Below the pieces are notes generated by a model. It did not search any database, was not told the DNA's origin, and saw only the letters and a program-made list of their open reading frames with translations. Shown here piece after piece: positions 9,839 through 20,373 of a stretch of DNA of 64,000 nucleotides. A program made the translations under genes and the position numbers. Source of the stretch: Rebecca billardiae RCC1528 (taxonomy: Eukaryota; Haptophyta); the NCBI GenBank assembly GCA_965240325.2, contig OZ251241.1, positions 1,240,001-1,304,000 of the forward strand. Reading direction: 5' to 3'. How positions within the stretch are numbered: position 1 is the first letter of the stretch; each line of letters opens with the position of its first letter.

Positions 9839-10756
9839 TACTGGCCTGTTTTATTTCTACGAGAGCCCAACGGCGACATTCGCCAAAACCGGGTAAAATG
9901 GCGGCTTGCCCGCTGGTGGTGGGTGCCGGCGCGATTGCGGAGTAGGGATGGCACGTCGTTGGCGCATGTTCGTACTAGGGCGCTGAGCTGTAGCGAAAGG
10001 TGTTGCCAAGGCATGCTGCTTAGCCTTGCCATGGTGCTTCGCCATGACACAGAGGTCACTCGCAGCGCACGGCGGTGTGACGATCGCCGCGCCGCGGCGG
10101 CAAACCGCAGTTGCGGGCGCGCTGCGAGCTGCAAGCACTCTGCCTTGGCTGCGTCGCGCCCGTGTCAGTTGTTGAGCCAGGATTGTTGAACAACCGATGG
10201 GCTGCAAACGATACCAGCTACACTCGCTCCGCCGCCACTTCCTTGTCGAGCGTGAGATGCTTCCGTTGCGTGCGCTCGCATGCAGCTTGCCGCCTGCATT
10301 TGAACGTGGTCACGGCAGGTTGGTGGGCTGGTTGCTCAGGCCTCCTCGGCGTAGATGACGACAGGGTGCGTGCCACGCGCACCCATGACGCGGGAAAGGC
10401 GTGCACACGCGTCCTCGCGCATCTGGCAGGCTGCAGTCTTGGCCAAGATGATGCCAGAACAAGCCTGCCAGTGCCTCGCCGCACGGGCGCGAGCGCGCAG
10501 AGAGATCTGGCTTCTGACCCGTGCTCTTCAGTGTACCTCGTGTGCGACGACGACGAGGCGGACGAGCGCCGCAACTGGATTCCTGCACTCACCGGTCACC
10601 GAGGAGTGCAGGAATCGCATTCCTCGCGCACGCCGGGGCCGCCATCGGTCGTGAGAGGTACACTGAACGGGGCGTGACACCGATTCCCACTGGCGGGCAC
10701 GGGTTTGTCGCCGTGACATAGTAAATGGAATCTGGTAGAAATAAAACAGGCCTACT
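9839..10756. mobile_element. MITE-like element, 18-bp TIRs, TACT target duplication
   Basis: The left terminus GGCCTGTTTTATTTCTAC (9843-9860) is repeated exactly in inverted orientation at 10735-10752. The bases TACT lie immediately outside both ends (9839-9842 and 10753-10756), which fits a 4-bp target-site duplication. The 910-bp body encodes no transposase. Inside is a nested hairpin at 10528-10666. Perfect TIRs with an intact duplication suggest a recent, non-autonomous DNA transposon. The superfamily is not identifiable from this alone. Confidence 0.8.
10528..10666. repeat. Nested hairpin inside the MITE-like element
   Basis: The outer arms TCAGTGTACCTC (10528-10539) and GAGGTACACTGA (10655-10666) are exact reverse complements. 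Inner arms GATTCCTGCACTC (10578-10590) and GAGTGCAGGAATC (10604-10616) form a second perfect 13-bp stem with a 13-base loop. Confidence 0.8.
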
Positions 10757-10816
10757 CCGGCGCATCGGCGACGGCTTCATCACGGGGCGGTTAGACAGTA
10801 GTGGCGGGCGGTCAAT

Positions 10817-10865
10817 CTCGCCTGCCTGAGCTGTGTGCGTCTCTATTATTCTTAGTAAACTGTAG
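10817..10865 (+). repeat. Dispersed 45-bp element with acceptor-like end, copy A
   Basis: Reading on +, CTCGCCTGCCTGAGCTGTGT leads into GCGTCTCT..ATTCTTAG and then TAAACTGTAG. The same string occurs on the minus strand at 29840-29885 and 39390-39436. In the 29.8-kb copy the TTCTTAG end serves as a splice acceptor. This copy lies between the MITE-like element and the 3' end of the SLP gene. Confidence 0.8.
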
Positions 10866-10881
10866 TAGCAATGGAAGTCGT

Positions 10882-11871
10882 CTAGTCATCCACGTCCGCT
10901 GCCAGAGAAGTTAGCGAGCGCTGGCGCAGCAAGTCTGTGTGCTGGAGCCGGCCGTTGGCATCGAATGGCGGCTGCGCCTGCCCCTGAATGGTCACGTTGC
11001 GGTCGTCGTAGATCGCGACGATGCGAGGCTCGAGCTCGAGCGCGCCGCGGACGCCACCGAGGCAGCCGACACACTCCCATGCAAGCACGTGCTTGCCGTA
11101 GATGGCGGACGACATCGCAATGTCGATGAGGTGGAGCTGCCCGCCGCAGCGCACGCGCATGCGCCCGCCCTGGATGGAGTGCCCCATCACCATGCGCGCG
11201 GCGCCCAGCTCGTCGAGCGCCTGTCGTGCCAGCCCGCAAGCGTGCGGCTCCGACAGCTCGTGGTACCCGCGGTACCAGAGGGGGCCGTGCTCGCCGAGCA
11301 CGCTCGCGCGCTGCATGGCCCACGAAGAGCCGAGGGCGCGGGAGAGCTCCGCGTTGATGCCGTCGATGCCGACGGCGGCCCACTGCTTGTTGATGCCCGC
11401 GTGCACGAACACCGTGTCCCCGAGCTTGAGAGCCGCCGGCCGCGCGCGCAGCCACTGACCGAGCGCACCAGATGCGCTGAAGGCGCGCGCGCGCGCCGTC
11501 CTGCCGCCAAACAGCGTGTAGTCAGTCGCGTTCACGTACCGCAGGTCGCCGGCGAGGTTCATCGACTCGTGGTTGCCGAGGAGGTTGTGCACCTCGCCGC
11601 CTTGCTGCGGTGCCTCGGCCGCGAGCCGCTGGAAGAGCTCGTACAACAGCTTGCTCTCAGCGCCGCGGTCGACGAGGTCGCCCGTCTGCACCAGCACCGT
11701 GTCCCCGCCGCACCAGCTGCCAGACGCATCCACGAGCCCTCCGAGTCGAAGTGCGCGGTAGGCCGCGCCCAGATCGCCGTGCAAGTCGCCGATGGCGACC
11801 AGCCGACGCTCGTGCGTGACGAAGGCAGCAGCCAGGCCCACAACGAGGGCTCCAAGGGCGGCAGCTGCCAT
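10882..11871 (-). CDS. Shewanella-like protein phosphatase (PPP family)
   Basis: A 329-residue single-exon protein. Residues 4-18 are hydrophobic and serve as a signal peptide or anchor. The metallophosphoesterase motifs follow in the usual order and spacing: GDLHGD (28-33), GDLVDRG (64-70) and GNHE (99-102). A later VFVHAGI and a MVMGH block supply the remaining metal-binding histidines. This set, with a GDLVDRG second motif and a small size, fits the SLP subfamily found in bacteria, plants, algae and apicomplexans rather than PP1/PP2A. It should hydrolyse phospho-Ser/Thr or phospho-Tyr using two metal ions, probably in the secretory pathway or an organelle. The start is the ATG just upstream of the hydrophobic segment. 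Its 5' end lies only 50 bp from the left tip of the 8.3-kb foldback element. Confidence 0.88.
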   Translation of the reverse strand: MAAAALGALVVGLAAAFVTHERRLVAIGDLHGDLGAAYRALRLGGLVDASGSWCGGDTVLVQTGDLVDRGAESKLLYELFQRLAAEAPQQGGEVHNLLGNHESMNLAGDLRYVNATDYTLFGGRTARARAFSASGALGQWLRARPAALKLGDTVFVHAGINKQWAAVGIDGINAELSRALGSSWAMQRASVLGEHGPLWYRGYHELSEPHACGLARQALDELGAARMVMGHSIQGGRMRVRCGGQLHLIDIAMSSAIYGKHVLAWECVGCLGGVRGALELEPRIVAIYDDRNVTIQGQAQPPFDANGRLQHTDLLRQRSLTSLAADVDD

Positions 11872-11936
11872 GTCCCTGATCGGAGTAGGTCCTTGTCCAG
11901 GCGCTGAGTCGCTGAAGAAGAGTCACTACAAAAAGT

Positions 11937-13800
11937 CTCCGCCAGCGGAGCATCCGGGCAAGGGGCCCAGACCCTCCGCCGGCGGAGATTTTTGTGGCCA
12001 CGAAAAATCCCCGCTGGCGGAGCATGGAATGCTCCGCTGGCGGAGCCTGGGCTTGCAGGAATGACACAACAAACTACAGTAGTTATGGTACCAGAAGTCT
12101 GTCAACCGCACCGAACAGCAGTCACCTCCGCTGGCGGAGCTCGCTAATGAGCCATGCCTTTTGTAAACTTATACACTCGGCACTTGAACTGAGCTCCGCT
12201 GGCGGAGCTTCGGGGGCGCCAAATGCCATTCTTGATGACCCACCTGACTTGAACTGAGCTCCGCTGGCGGAGCGTCGGTGGTCAGCGTCGTGTGTCATAT
12301 CGGAGAAATAATGCTATAAGCCTTTCAACGCATTCATACTCTGCTGTGCCACACATTCAACCTCCGCTGGCGGAGCTCACTGGCCTATTCGACTTGAACT
12401 GAGCTCCACTGGTGGAGCCTCGGCTGCGCCGAATGTCCTTAATCGATGACCCACTCTCGACTTGAGCCGAGCTCCCCTGGCGGCGCTTTGGTGGCGCCGC
12501 ATGTCATATTGGAGTAAAGCGGAAGCGTCAACCGTAGTCATATCTATATTGAGACTCAACCTCCGCTGGCGGAGCTCGCGGACCTACTAGTATTCAACTT
12601 TAACTGAGCTCCGCTGGCGGAGCCTCGGCTGTGTCGAATGTCCTTATCGATGACCGACGTCTTGACTTGAGCTGAGCTCCGCTGGCGGAGCTTTGGTGGC
12701 GCAGCATGCCATTTATGGGAATAATGTGAAGCCGTTAACCATAATCATATCCATATTGACACTCAACCTCCGCTGGCGGAGCTCGCGGACCTACTAGTAT
12801 TCAACTTTAACTGAGCTCCGCTGGCGGAGCCTCGGCTGTGTCGAATGTCCTTATCGATGACCGACGTCTTGACTTGAGCTGAGCTCCGCTGGCGGAGCTT
12901 TGGTGGCGCAGCATGCCATTTATGGGAATAATGTGAAGCCGTTAACCATAATCATATCCATATTGACACTCAACCTCCGCTGGCCGAGCTCACGGACCTA
13001 TTCGACTTGAGCTGAGCTCCGCTGGCGGAGCTTTGGTGGCGCCGCATGTAGTCATATTGATGGAGTAATGCGAAGCCGTCAACCGTAATCATATCCATAT
13101 TGATACTCAACCTCCGCTGGCGGAGCTCACTGGCCTATTCGACTTGAACTGAGCTCCGCTGGCGGAGCCTCGCCCTCGGCTCCGCCGAATGTCCTTATCG
13201 ATGGCCCACGTCTTGAATTGAGCTGAGCTCCGCTGGCGGAGCTTTGGTGGCGCCGCATGTCATATTGGAGTAATGCAAAGCCGTTAACTACCGTAATCAT
13301 ATCCATATTGACACTCAACCTCCGCTGGCGGAGCTCGCGGGCCTATTCAACTTGAACTGAGCTCCGCTGGCGGAGCCTCGGCTGCGCCGAATGTCCTTAT
13401 CGATGGCCCACGACTTGACTTGAGCTTGAGCTCCGCTGGCGGAGCTTTGGTGGCGCCGCATGTCATATTGGAGTAATGCAACGCCGTTAACTACCGTAAT
13501 CATATCCATATTGACACTCAACCTCCGCTGGCGGAGCTCGCGGGCCTATTCAACTTGAACTGAGCTCCGCTGGCGGAGCCTCGGCTGCGCCGAATGTCTT
13601 TTTATCGATGGCCCACGACTTGACTTGAGCTGAGCTCCGCTGGCGGAGCTTTGGTGGCGCCGAATGTCATCATATTGGAGTAATGCGAAGTCGTTAACCG
13701 TAATACTATCCATATTGACACTCAACCTCCGCTGGCGGAGCTCGCGGACGTACGGTATTCAACTTGAACTGAGCTCCGCTGGCGGAGCCTCTGCTTGTGG
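11937..13800 (+). repeat. Left-arm array of 14-bp near-palindromes
   Basis: About 29 copies of CTCCGCTGGCGGAG and close variants lie here. They have 6-bp arms around a central TG, at spacings of roughly 40-95 bp. Three copies sit in each higher-order unit of ~205 bp, which also carries conserved spacers (TTGACACTCAACC, GAATGTCCTTATCGATG, TTTGGTGGCGC, CATATTGGAGTAATG). Some higher-order units are nearly identical, for example at 12,600-12,760 and 12,810-12,970, showing recent tandem amplification. Variants such as CTCCACTGGTGGAG (about 12,403) keep the dyad through paired changes. Confidence 0.9.
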
Positions 13801-14300
13801 TTTGCTGCAATTGGGGCTGGGCAGCCTGGGCTCAGCATGGGGCAGCTGTTCACAGCCCAGGCGGGGCGTCACCGCCTGTGGGCCGTCGGTGGGCAGGGCC
13901 GACGGCGTCGCAGAGCTCATGCGTGGGAGCAGCGCGTCGAGGAATAAGCGATCAAGGTCGAGAAGGAAGGGGCAAGCAGCAGGGGCTGCCTGTACGTTTG
14001 TACATGCCTCCACACCGGTGCACATCACCCTTGCTCACTGCAGTCGTGAACAGTGCTGCCACTCATCTCATCATCGCTCACCATGCAGTGACGGCCGAGC
14101 TGCGGCGAACTCTCACAGGCACCGAACACGCATCGGCTGTGCCCGCTGGTGCTGGCATGCGCTGTCCTCTACTTGCTGTCGGACAGCAAGGAGACGGCAC
14201 AGCCGCATCTGCGAGCGGGCGAGGTGATGCTGTCCAGTGTCCTCTGCTCAGCGAGGCTGAGAGGCTGAGCACGGATCACGGATAGTGAGCCCTGGTATCT
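13800..14300. repeat. Left copy of the unique part of the inverted arms
   Basis: This ~500-bp segment without the 14-mer is identical or nearly identical, in inverted orientation, to ~17770-18270. Matching frames of 187 and 162 codons lie on mirrored strands in the two arms. Their predicted products are Ser/Cys/Arg-rich with no domain, so I regard them as non-coding. Confidence 0.8.
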
Positions 14301-17300
14301 CAACGCATCCAGGAGAGCAGTTGGTGCATGCCTGTGCTCAGACGTGCAGGACCAACCATCCGGTGCTGATTCAAGCACCCGCGCCAACAGCGGCGGCACT
14401 CAACTCCACGCTGCTGATGCGGCCGCACAGCTGCAGGGATGGTACCACGGCGGGCGACGGCGGGCGCTGCAGCTGGCAGCTCGGTGGTGCCTGCCCGAGG
14501 GGCCTGGGCGCCGGGCGCACCGAGCGCGATGACGCCTCTCGCATCGCCCAGCGCGCTGGAGCCGCTGTCATCCGACGCTGCTGTGCCCGCGCCCAGCTTG
14601 GGCTGCAGCAGCTGCGCTCGACTCCGCGCCGAGTGCGGCGGCAGCAGCGGGGATGGTACCACCGCGGGCTGCGGCAGGCGCTGCAGCTGGCAGCTCGGTG
14701 GTGCGCGCCCGAGGGGCCTGGGCGCTGGGCACAGCGAGCGCGGTGACGCTGCTCGCATCGCGCGCTGCGCTGCCCGCGCCCAGCTTGGGCTGCCGCAGCT
14801 GCACTGAACTCCTCGCCGAGTGCGGCGGCAGCAGCAGGGATGGTACCACGGCGGGCGGCGGCTATCACTTTGGCTGGCAGCTCGGTGGTGCCTGCTCGAG
14901 GGGCCTGGGCGGTGGGCGCACCGAGCGCGATGACGTTGCTCGCCTCGCCCAGCGCGCTGGAGCCGCTGCCATCCGGCGCTGCGGTGTCCGCGGCTCCGCG
15001 CCCCGCCTGGGCAGCTAGCTGTCACAGCTGGCAGCTGCGCTCGACTCTGCGCCAGTGGGAGGGATGATGCCTCGGCGGGTGGTGGCGGTCGATGCAGCTG
15101 GCAGCTCGGTGGTGCGCGCCCGAGGGGCGTGACCGGCCTAGGCAGCAGCAGCTGCGCTCGACTCCGCGCCGAGTGTGGCTGCAGCAGCAGGGAAGGCGCC
15201 GCTGGCGGCGGCGGAGGTGGATGCAGCGATCAGCTCGGTTGTGTGCGCGCGAGGGGCCTGGGCGGCAGACGCGCCCAATGCGGTGACGCCGATGCACGCG
15301 TCCGATATGCTGGCCAGCAGCAGCCGTTGTGACACTTCTTCCGCCGGCTGACGGCAGCAGGCGGTACCATCGGTCACATTGGTGAATTCGAATCGGGGAG
15401 AACCCGGCAGGCCTCAGCCCCGGACACTGCTGCCTGCCAATGACCTGTGAGGGCCGCAGGCCTTCCGGGGCACGGGAGCCGCTGCGGTCAGCTCATTGAG
15501 CTAGCCCGGCGCCGGGCGCGCGAACAAGTACGGCCCGGCGTCGGTGAGGCCGAGCAAGGCGCGCCGAAGTGCCGCGGCCCAGATCTCAGCGCACGCATCA
15601 TCAGTACTACGACATCACTGCGCCGCGGATATGCATCAGATAGCGACTGATGATGATGATGCGCCGCGCGCTCCCCGCTGACCGGAGCCCGACTACGAGT
15701 AGCAGGGGCGCATGATCTGAGCTGAGTACGTAAGTAGCCCGTGTCCTCCACTGGCGGTGTCACACGTATGTGACTCAGGAGTCGGAGGAGTCGTTATCGT
15801 CATATCGTCATCATCATGAAGATGCGCAATAAAACGGTCATCAGGCGGACCTGCGCTACCATACGCCGTCAATGTAATGCTGAGGGCGAGGCCGGCAGCG
15901 TAGTCGTAACTTACTACTACTACGTACAGAAAAAAGTATAGCGCCATCATAGTACGAGTAGCTGCGTGTGACTCGTCACCGCGTTCTCAAAACTCCTGCG
16001 CTGCTGATCGAGACTCGGACGTACGCCGTCTTAAGCCTATATACCGGCGTGCGGTCGCAAGTCAATTCACGCGGCCCCTGCGACTCAGCGGCTCACTCAC
16101 CTGGCTCATACGCAGCAACCGAGCAGTCACGGAGATCTGAGCAGCAGCTGTTAATTACCAGCCTGCTGCTGCTGCTGCCTGCGGCCGCACGCGGCGTGGA
16201 GTCGAGCGCAGAGTCCGCAGCTGCCCGAACGGTGCAGCAGCATCAAATGGCAGCGGCTCGAGCGTGATAGAGGAAGCGAGGGGCGTCAGCTCGCTCGGCG
16301 CGTCCGTCGCTCAGGTCCCTTGGGCAGGCACCGCCGAGCTACCAGCTGCAGCGACTGCCGCCGCTCGCCGTGGTACAATCCCTGCTGCTGCCGCCGCACG
16401 GGTGCGGAGTCGAGCGCACCTCGTGCTGCTCCGGCTGGGCGCGGACACCGCAGCGCCGGATGGCAGCGGCTCCAGCGCGCTGGGCGAGGCGAGCAACGTC
16501 ACCGCGCTCGATGCGTCCACCACCCAGGCCCCTCGGGCAGGCACCACCGAGCTGCCAGCCAAAGTGATAGCCGCCGCCCGCCGTGGCAACATCCCTGCTG
16601 CTGCCGCCGCACTCGGCGCGAAGTTGATTGAGCGGCCTGCTGCAGCCCAAGCTGGACGCGGGCGCAGCAGCGCCCGGTGGCAGCGGCTCCAGCGCGCTGG
16701 GCGAGGCGAGAGGCGTCACTGTGCTCGGTGCGTCCGTGACCCAGGCCCCTCGGGCCCGCTGCTGCTGCTGCCTGCGGCCGCACGCGGCGTGGAGTCGAGC
16801 GCAGACTGCGCAGAGTCTGCAGCTGCCCGAACGGTGCAGCAGCATCAAATGGCAGCGGCTCGAGCGTGATAGGGGAAGCGAGGGGCGTCAGCTCGCTCGA
16901 CGCGTCCGTCGCCCAGGTCCCTCGGGTAGGCACCGCCGAGCTACCAGCTGCAGCGACTGCCGCCGCTCGCGCCGTGGTACCATCCCTGCTGCTGCCGCCG
17001 CACGGGTGCGGAGTCGAACGCACCTCGTGCTGCTCCGGCTGGGCGCGGACACCGCACCGCTGGATGGCAGCGGCTCCAGCGCGCTGGGCGAGGCGAGCAA
17101 CGTCATCGCGCTCGGTGCATCCACCGCCCAGGCCCCTCGGGCAGGCACCACCGAGCTGCCAGCCAAAGTGATAGCCGCCGCCCGACGTGGCAACATCCCT
17201 GCTGCCACCGCACTCGGCGCGGAGTCGAGCGCAGCTGCTGCAGCCCACGCTCGACGCGGGCACAGCAGCGCCCGGTGGCAGCGGCTCCAGCGCGCTGGGC

Positions 17301-17770
17301 GAGGCGAGCAACGTCACCGCGCTCGCTGCGCCCAGCGCCTAGGCCCCTCGGGCGCGCACCACCGAGCTGCCAGCTGCAGCGCCTGCCGCAGCCCGCGGTG
17401 GCACCATCCCCGCTGCTGCCGCCGCACTCGGCGCGGAGTCGAGCGCAGCTGCTGCAGCCCAAGCTGGGCGCGGGCACAGCAGCGTCGGATGACAGCGGCT
17501 CCAGCGCGCTGGGCGATGCGAGAGGCGTCATCGCGCTCGGTGCGCCCGGCGCCCAGGCTCCTCGGGCAGGCACCACCGAGCTGCCAGCTGCAGCGCCCGC
17601 CGTCGCCCGCCGTGGTACCATCCCTGCAGCTGTGCGGCCGCATCAGCAGCGTGGAGTTGAGTGCCGCCGCTGTTGGCGCGGGTGCTTGAATCAGCACCGG
17701 ATGGTTGGTCCTGCACGTCTGAGCACAGGCATGCACCAACTGCTCTCCTGGATGCGTTGAGATACCAGGG
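14300..17770. repeat. GC-rich core of ~210-bp repeats around the palindrome centre
   Basis: The core is built of ~190-215-bp units, each with GGTACCA, GCAGCTGGCAGCTCGGTGGT, GAGGGGCCTGGGCG, CAGCGCGCTGGAGCCGCTG and TCGACTCCGCGCCGAG. Units point one way at 14.4-15.3 kb and the opposite way at 16.2-17.7 kb. The stretch 15.3-16.1 kb between them is largely unique. The right side is longer because ~600 bp is tandemly duplicated (16.16-16.77 and 16.76-17.3 kb). Unit lengths are not multiples of three and reading frames shift between units, so this is not a repeat-protein gene. Confidence 0.75.
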
Positions 17771-18267
17771 CTCACTATCCGTGATCCGTGCTCAGCCTCT
17801 CAGCCTCGCTGAGCAGAGGACACTGGACAGCATCACCTCGCCCGCTCGCAGATGCGGCTGTGCCGTCTCCTTGCTGTCCGACAGCAAGTAGAGGACAGCG
17901 CATGCCAGCACCAGCGGGCACAGCCGATGCGTGTTCGGTGCCTGTGAGAGTTCGCCGCAGCTCGGCCGTCACTGCATGGTGAGCGATGATGAGATGAGTG
18001 GCAGCACTGTTCACGACTGCAGTGAGCAAGGGTGATGTGCACCGGTGTGGAGGCATGTACAAACGTACAGGCAGCCCCTGCTGCTTGCCCCTTCCTTCTC
18101 GACCTTGATCGCTTATTCCTCGACGCGCTGCTCCCACGCATGAGCTCTGCGACGCCGTCGGCCCTGCCCACCGACGGCCCACAGGCGGTGACGCCCCGCC
18201 TGGGCTGTGAACAGCTGCCCCATGCTGAGCCCAGGCTGCCCAGCCCCAATTGCAGCAAACCACAAGC

Positions 18268-20170
18268 AGAGGCTCCGCCAGCGGAGCTCAGTTCAAGTTG
18301 AATACCGTACGTCCGCGAGCTCCGCCAGCGGAGGTTGAGTGTCAATATGGATAGTATTACGGTTAACGACTTCGCATTACTCCAATATGATGACATTCGG
18401 CGCCACCAAAGCTCCGCCAGCGGAGCTCAGCTCAAGTCAAGTCGTGGGCCATCGATAAAGACATTCGGCGCAGCCGAGGCTCCGCCAGCGGAGCTCAGTT
18501 CAAGTTGAATAGGCCCGCGAGCTCCGCCAGCGGAGGTTGAGTGTCAATATGGATATGATTACGGTAGTTAACGGCGTTGCATTACTCCAATATGACATGC
18601 GGCGCCACCAAAGCTCCGCCAGCGGAGCTCAAGTCAAGTCGTGGGCCATCGATAAGGACATTCGGCGCAGCCGAGGCTCCGCCAGCGGAGCTCAGTTCAA
18701 GTTGAATAGGCCCGCGAGCTCCGCCAGCGGAGGTTGAGTGTCAATATGGATATGATTACGGTAGTTAACGGCTTTGCATTACTCCAATATGACATGCGGC
18801 GCCACCCGAAAGCTCCGCCAGCGGAGCTTAGCTCAAGTCAAGTGGGCCATCGATAAGGACATTCGGCGCAGTCGAGGCTCCGCCAGCGGAGCTCAGTTCA
18901 AGTTGAATAGGCCCGCGAGCTCCGCCAGCGGAGGTTGAGTGTCAATATGGATATGATTACGGTAGTTAACGGCTTTGCATTGCTCCAATATATGACACGT
19001 GGCACCACCAAAGCTCCGCCAGCGGAGCTCAGCTCAAGTCAAGACGCGGGCCATCATCGATAAGGACATTCGGCGCAGCCGAGGCTCCGCCAGCGGAGCT
19101 CAGTTCAAGTCGAATAGGTCAGCGAGCTCCGCCAGCGGAGGTTGAGTGCCAATATGGATATGATTGCTGTTGACGATTTCGCATTACTCCAATATGACAT
19201 GCGGCGCCACCAAAGCTCCGCCAGCGGAGCTCAGCTCAAGTCAAGACGTGGGCCATCGATAAGGACATTCGGCGCAGCCGAGGCTCCGCCAGCGGAGCTC
19301 AGTTCAAGTCGAATAGGTCCGTGAGCTCCGCCAGCGGAGGTTGAGTGTCAATATATATATGGATATGATTACGGTTAACGACTTCGCATCATTACTCCAA
19401 TATGACATGCGGCGCCACCAAAGCTCTGCCAGCGGAGCTCAGCTCATCAAGTCAAGATGTGGGCCATCGATAAGGACATTCGATCGACACAGCCGAGGCT
19501 CCGCCAGCGGAGCTCAGTTAAAGTTGAATACTAGTAGGTCCGCGAGCTCCGCCAGCGGAGGTTGAGTCTCAATATAGATATGACTACGGTTGACGCTTCC
19601 GCGTTACTCCAATATGACATGCGGCGCCACCAAAGCTCAGCCAGGGGAGCTCAGCTCAAGTCGAGAGTGGGTCATCGATTAAGGACATTCGGCGCAGCCG
19701 AGGCTCCACCAGTGGAGCTCAGTTCAAGTCGAATAGGCCAGTGAGCTCCGCCAGCGGAGGTTGAATGTGTGGCACAGCAGAGTATGAATGCGTTGAAAGG
19801 CTTAGCATTATTTCTCCAATATGACACACGGCGCTGACCACCGACGCTCCGCCAGCGGAGCTCAGTTCAAGTCAGGTGGGTCATCAAGAATGGCATTCGG
19901 CGCCCCCGAAGCTCCGCCAGCGGAGCTCAGTTCAAGTGCCGAGTGTATTAGTTTACAAAGGCATGGCTCATTCGCGAGCTCCACCAGCGGAGGTGACTGC
20001 TGTTCGGTGGTTGACAGACTTCTGGTAACTAGTTTGTTGTGTCAATCCTCCATCCTGCAAGCCCAGGCTCCGCCAGCGGAGCATTCCATGCTCCGCCAGC
20101 GGGGATTTTTCGTGGCCACAAAAATCTCCGCCGGCGGAGGGTCTGGGTCTTGCCCGATGCTCCGCTGGCG
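18268..20170 (-). repeat. Right-arm array of 14-bp near-palindromes
   Basis: This mirror of the left array has about 30 copies of CTCCGCCAGCGGAG, the reverse complement of the left-arm motif, in the same ~205-bp higher-order pattern. The number and spacing of units differ slightly from the left arm, for example in the units at 18.54-18.98 kb. The arms have therefore drifted or undergone unequal exchange since the inversion. Confidence 0.9.
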
Positions 20171-20373
20171 GGGATTTTTTGTAGTGACTGCCCTGCTGAA
20201 GAACTGCCTTGGGCTTGGAGAGTCCGGGAGTTCGTGCTGTTCGTGGATTTCCCGCTCGAGCACCGCAGAGCGTGCCGGACGCACGGGTGGATGCACAGCT
20301 CAGTGACGTGGTGTCCCGCGCTTCCGAGCCCAGGGCCAGGGCCGCCGTCCCGCGCGCGTGGTCGTCGTGCACG

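Larger units (their letters stand above)
11921..20189. mobile_element. 8.3-kb foldback/CACTA-like element (giant palindrome)
   Basis: The sequence from 11921 inward (AGTCACTACAAAAA) reappears in inverted orientation ending at 20189. The two arms then stay closely complementary through ~14.7 kb on the left and ~17.3 kb on the right. The tips CACTACAAAAA/TTTTTGTAGTG resemble the CACTACAA ends of En/Spm (CACTA) transposons, and arrays of short subterminal repeats are typical of both CACTA and foldback elements. A 9-bp direct repeat GCTGAAGAA flanks the element (11911-11919 and 20195-20203), separated from the right tip by 5 bp. It might be a target duplication, though 9 bp is not a CACTA size. 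No transposase is encoded. A misassembled palindrome is the alternative. Confidence 0.7.

Noticed and set aside
11937-13800. Regularly spaced short palindromes as a CRISPR array
   Set aside because: Spacers are themselves repeated and conserved, the host is a eukaryote and there are no cas genes; it is a satellite-like element arm.
15375-15400. TTCGAATC (T-loop-like) in the foldback core
   Set aside because: No cloverleaf could be built from the surrounding 80 bases.
14285-17775. Alanine/arginine-rich frames in the core as repeat-protein genes
   Set aside because: Unit lengths are not multiples of three, frames shift between units and both strands are equally open, as expected for GC-rich non-coding repeats.
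18537-19744. Repeated ~60-codon frames (MSVNMDMIT.. type) as a small-protein gene family
   Set aside because: They arise because each ~205-bp repeat unit happens to stay open. Frames and ends vary between units, and the 14-mer is translated in all three frames.
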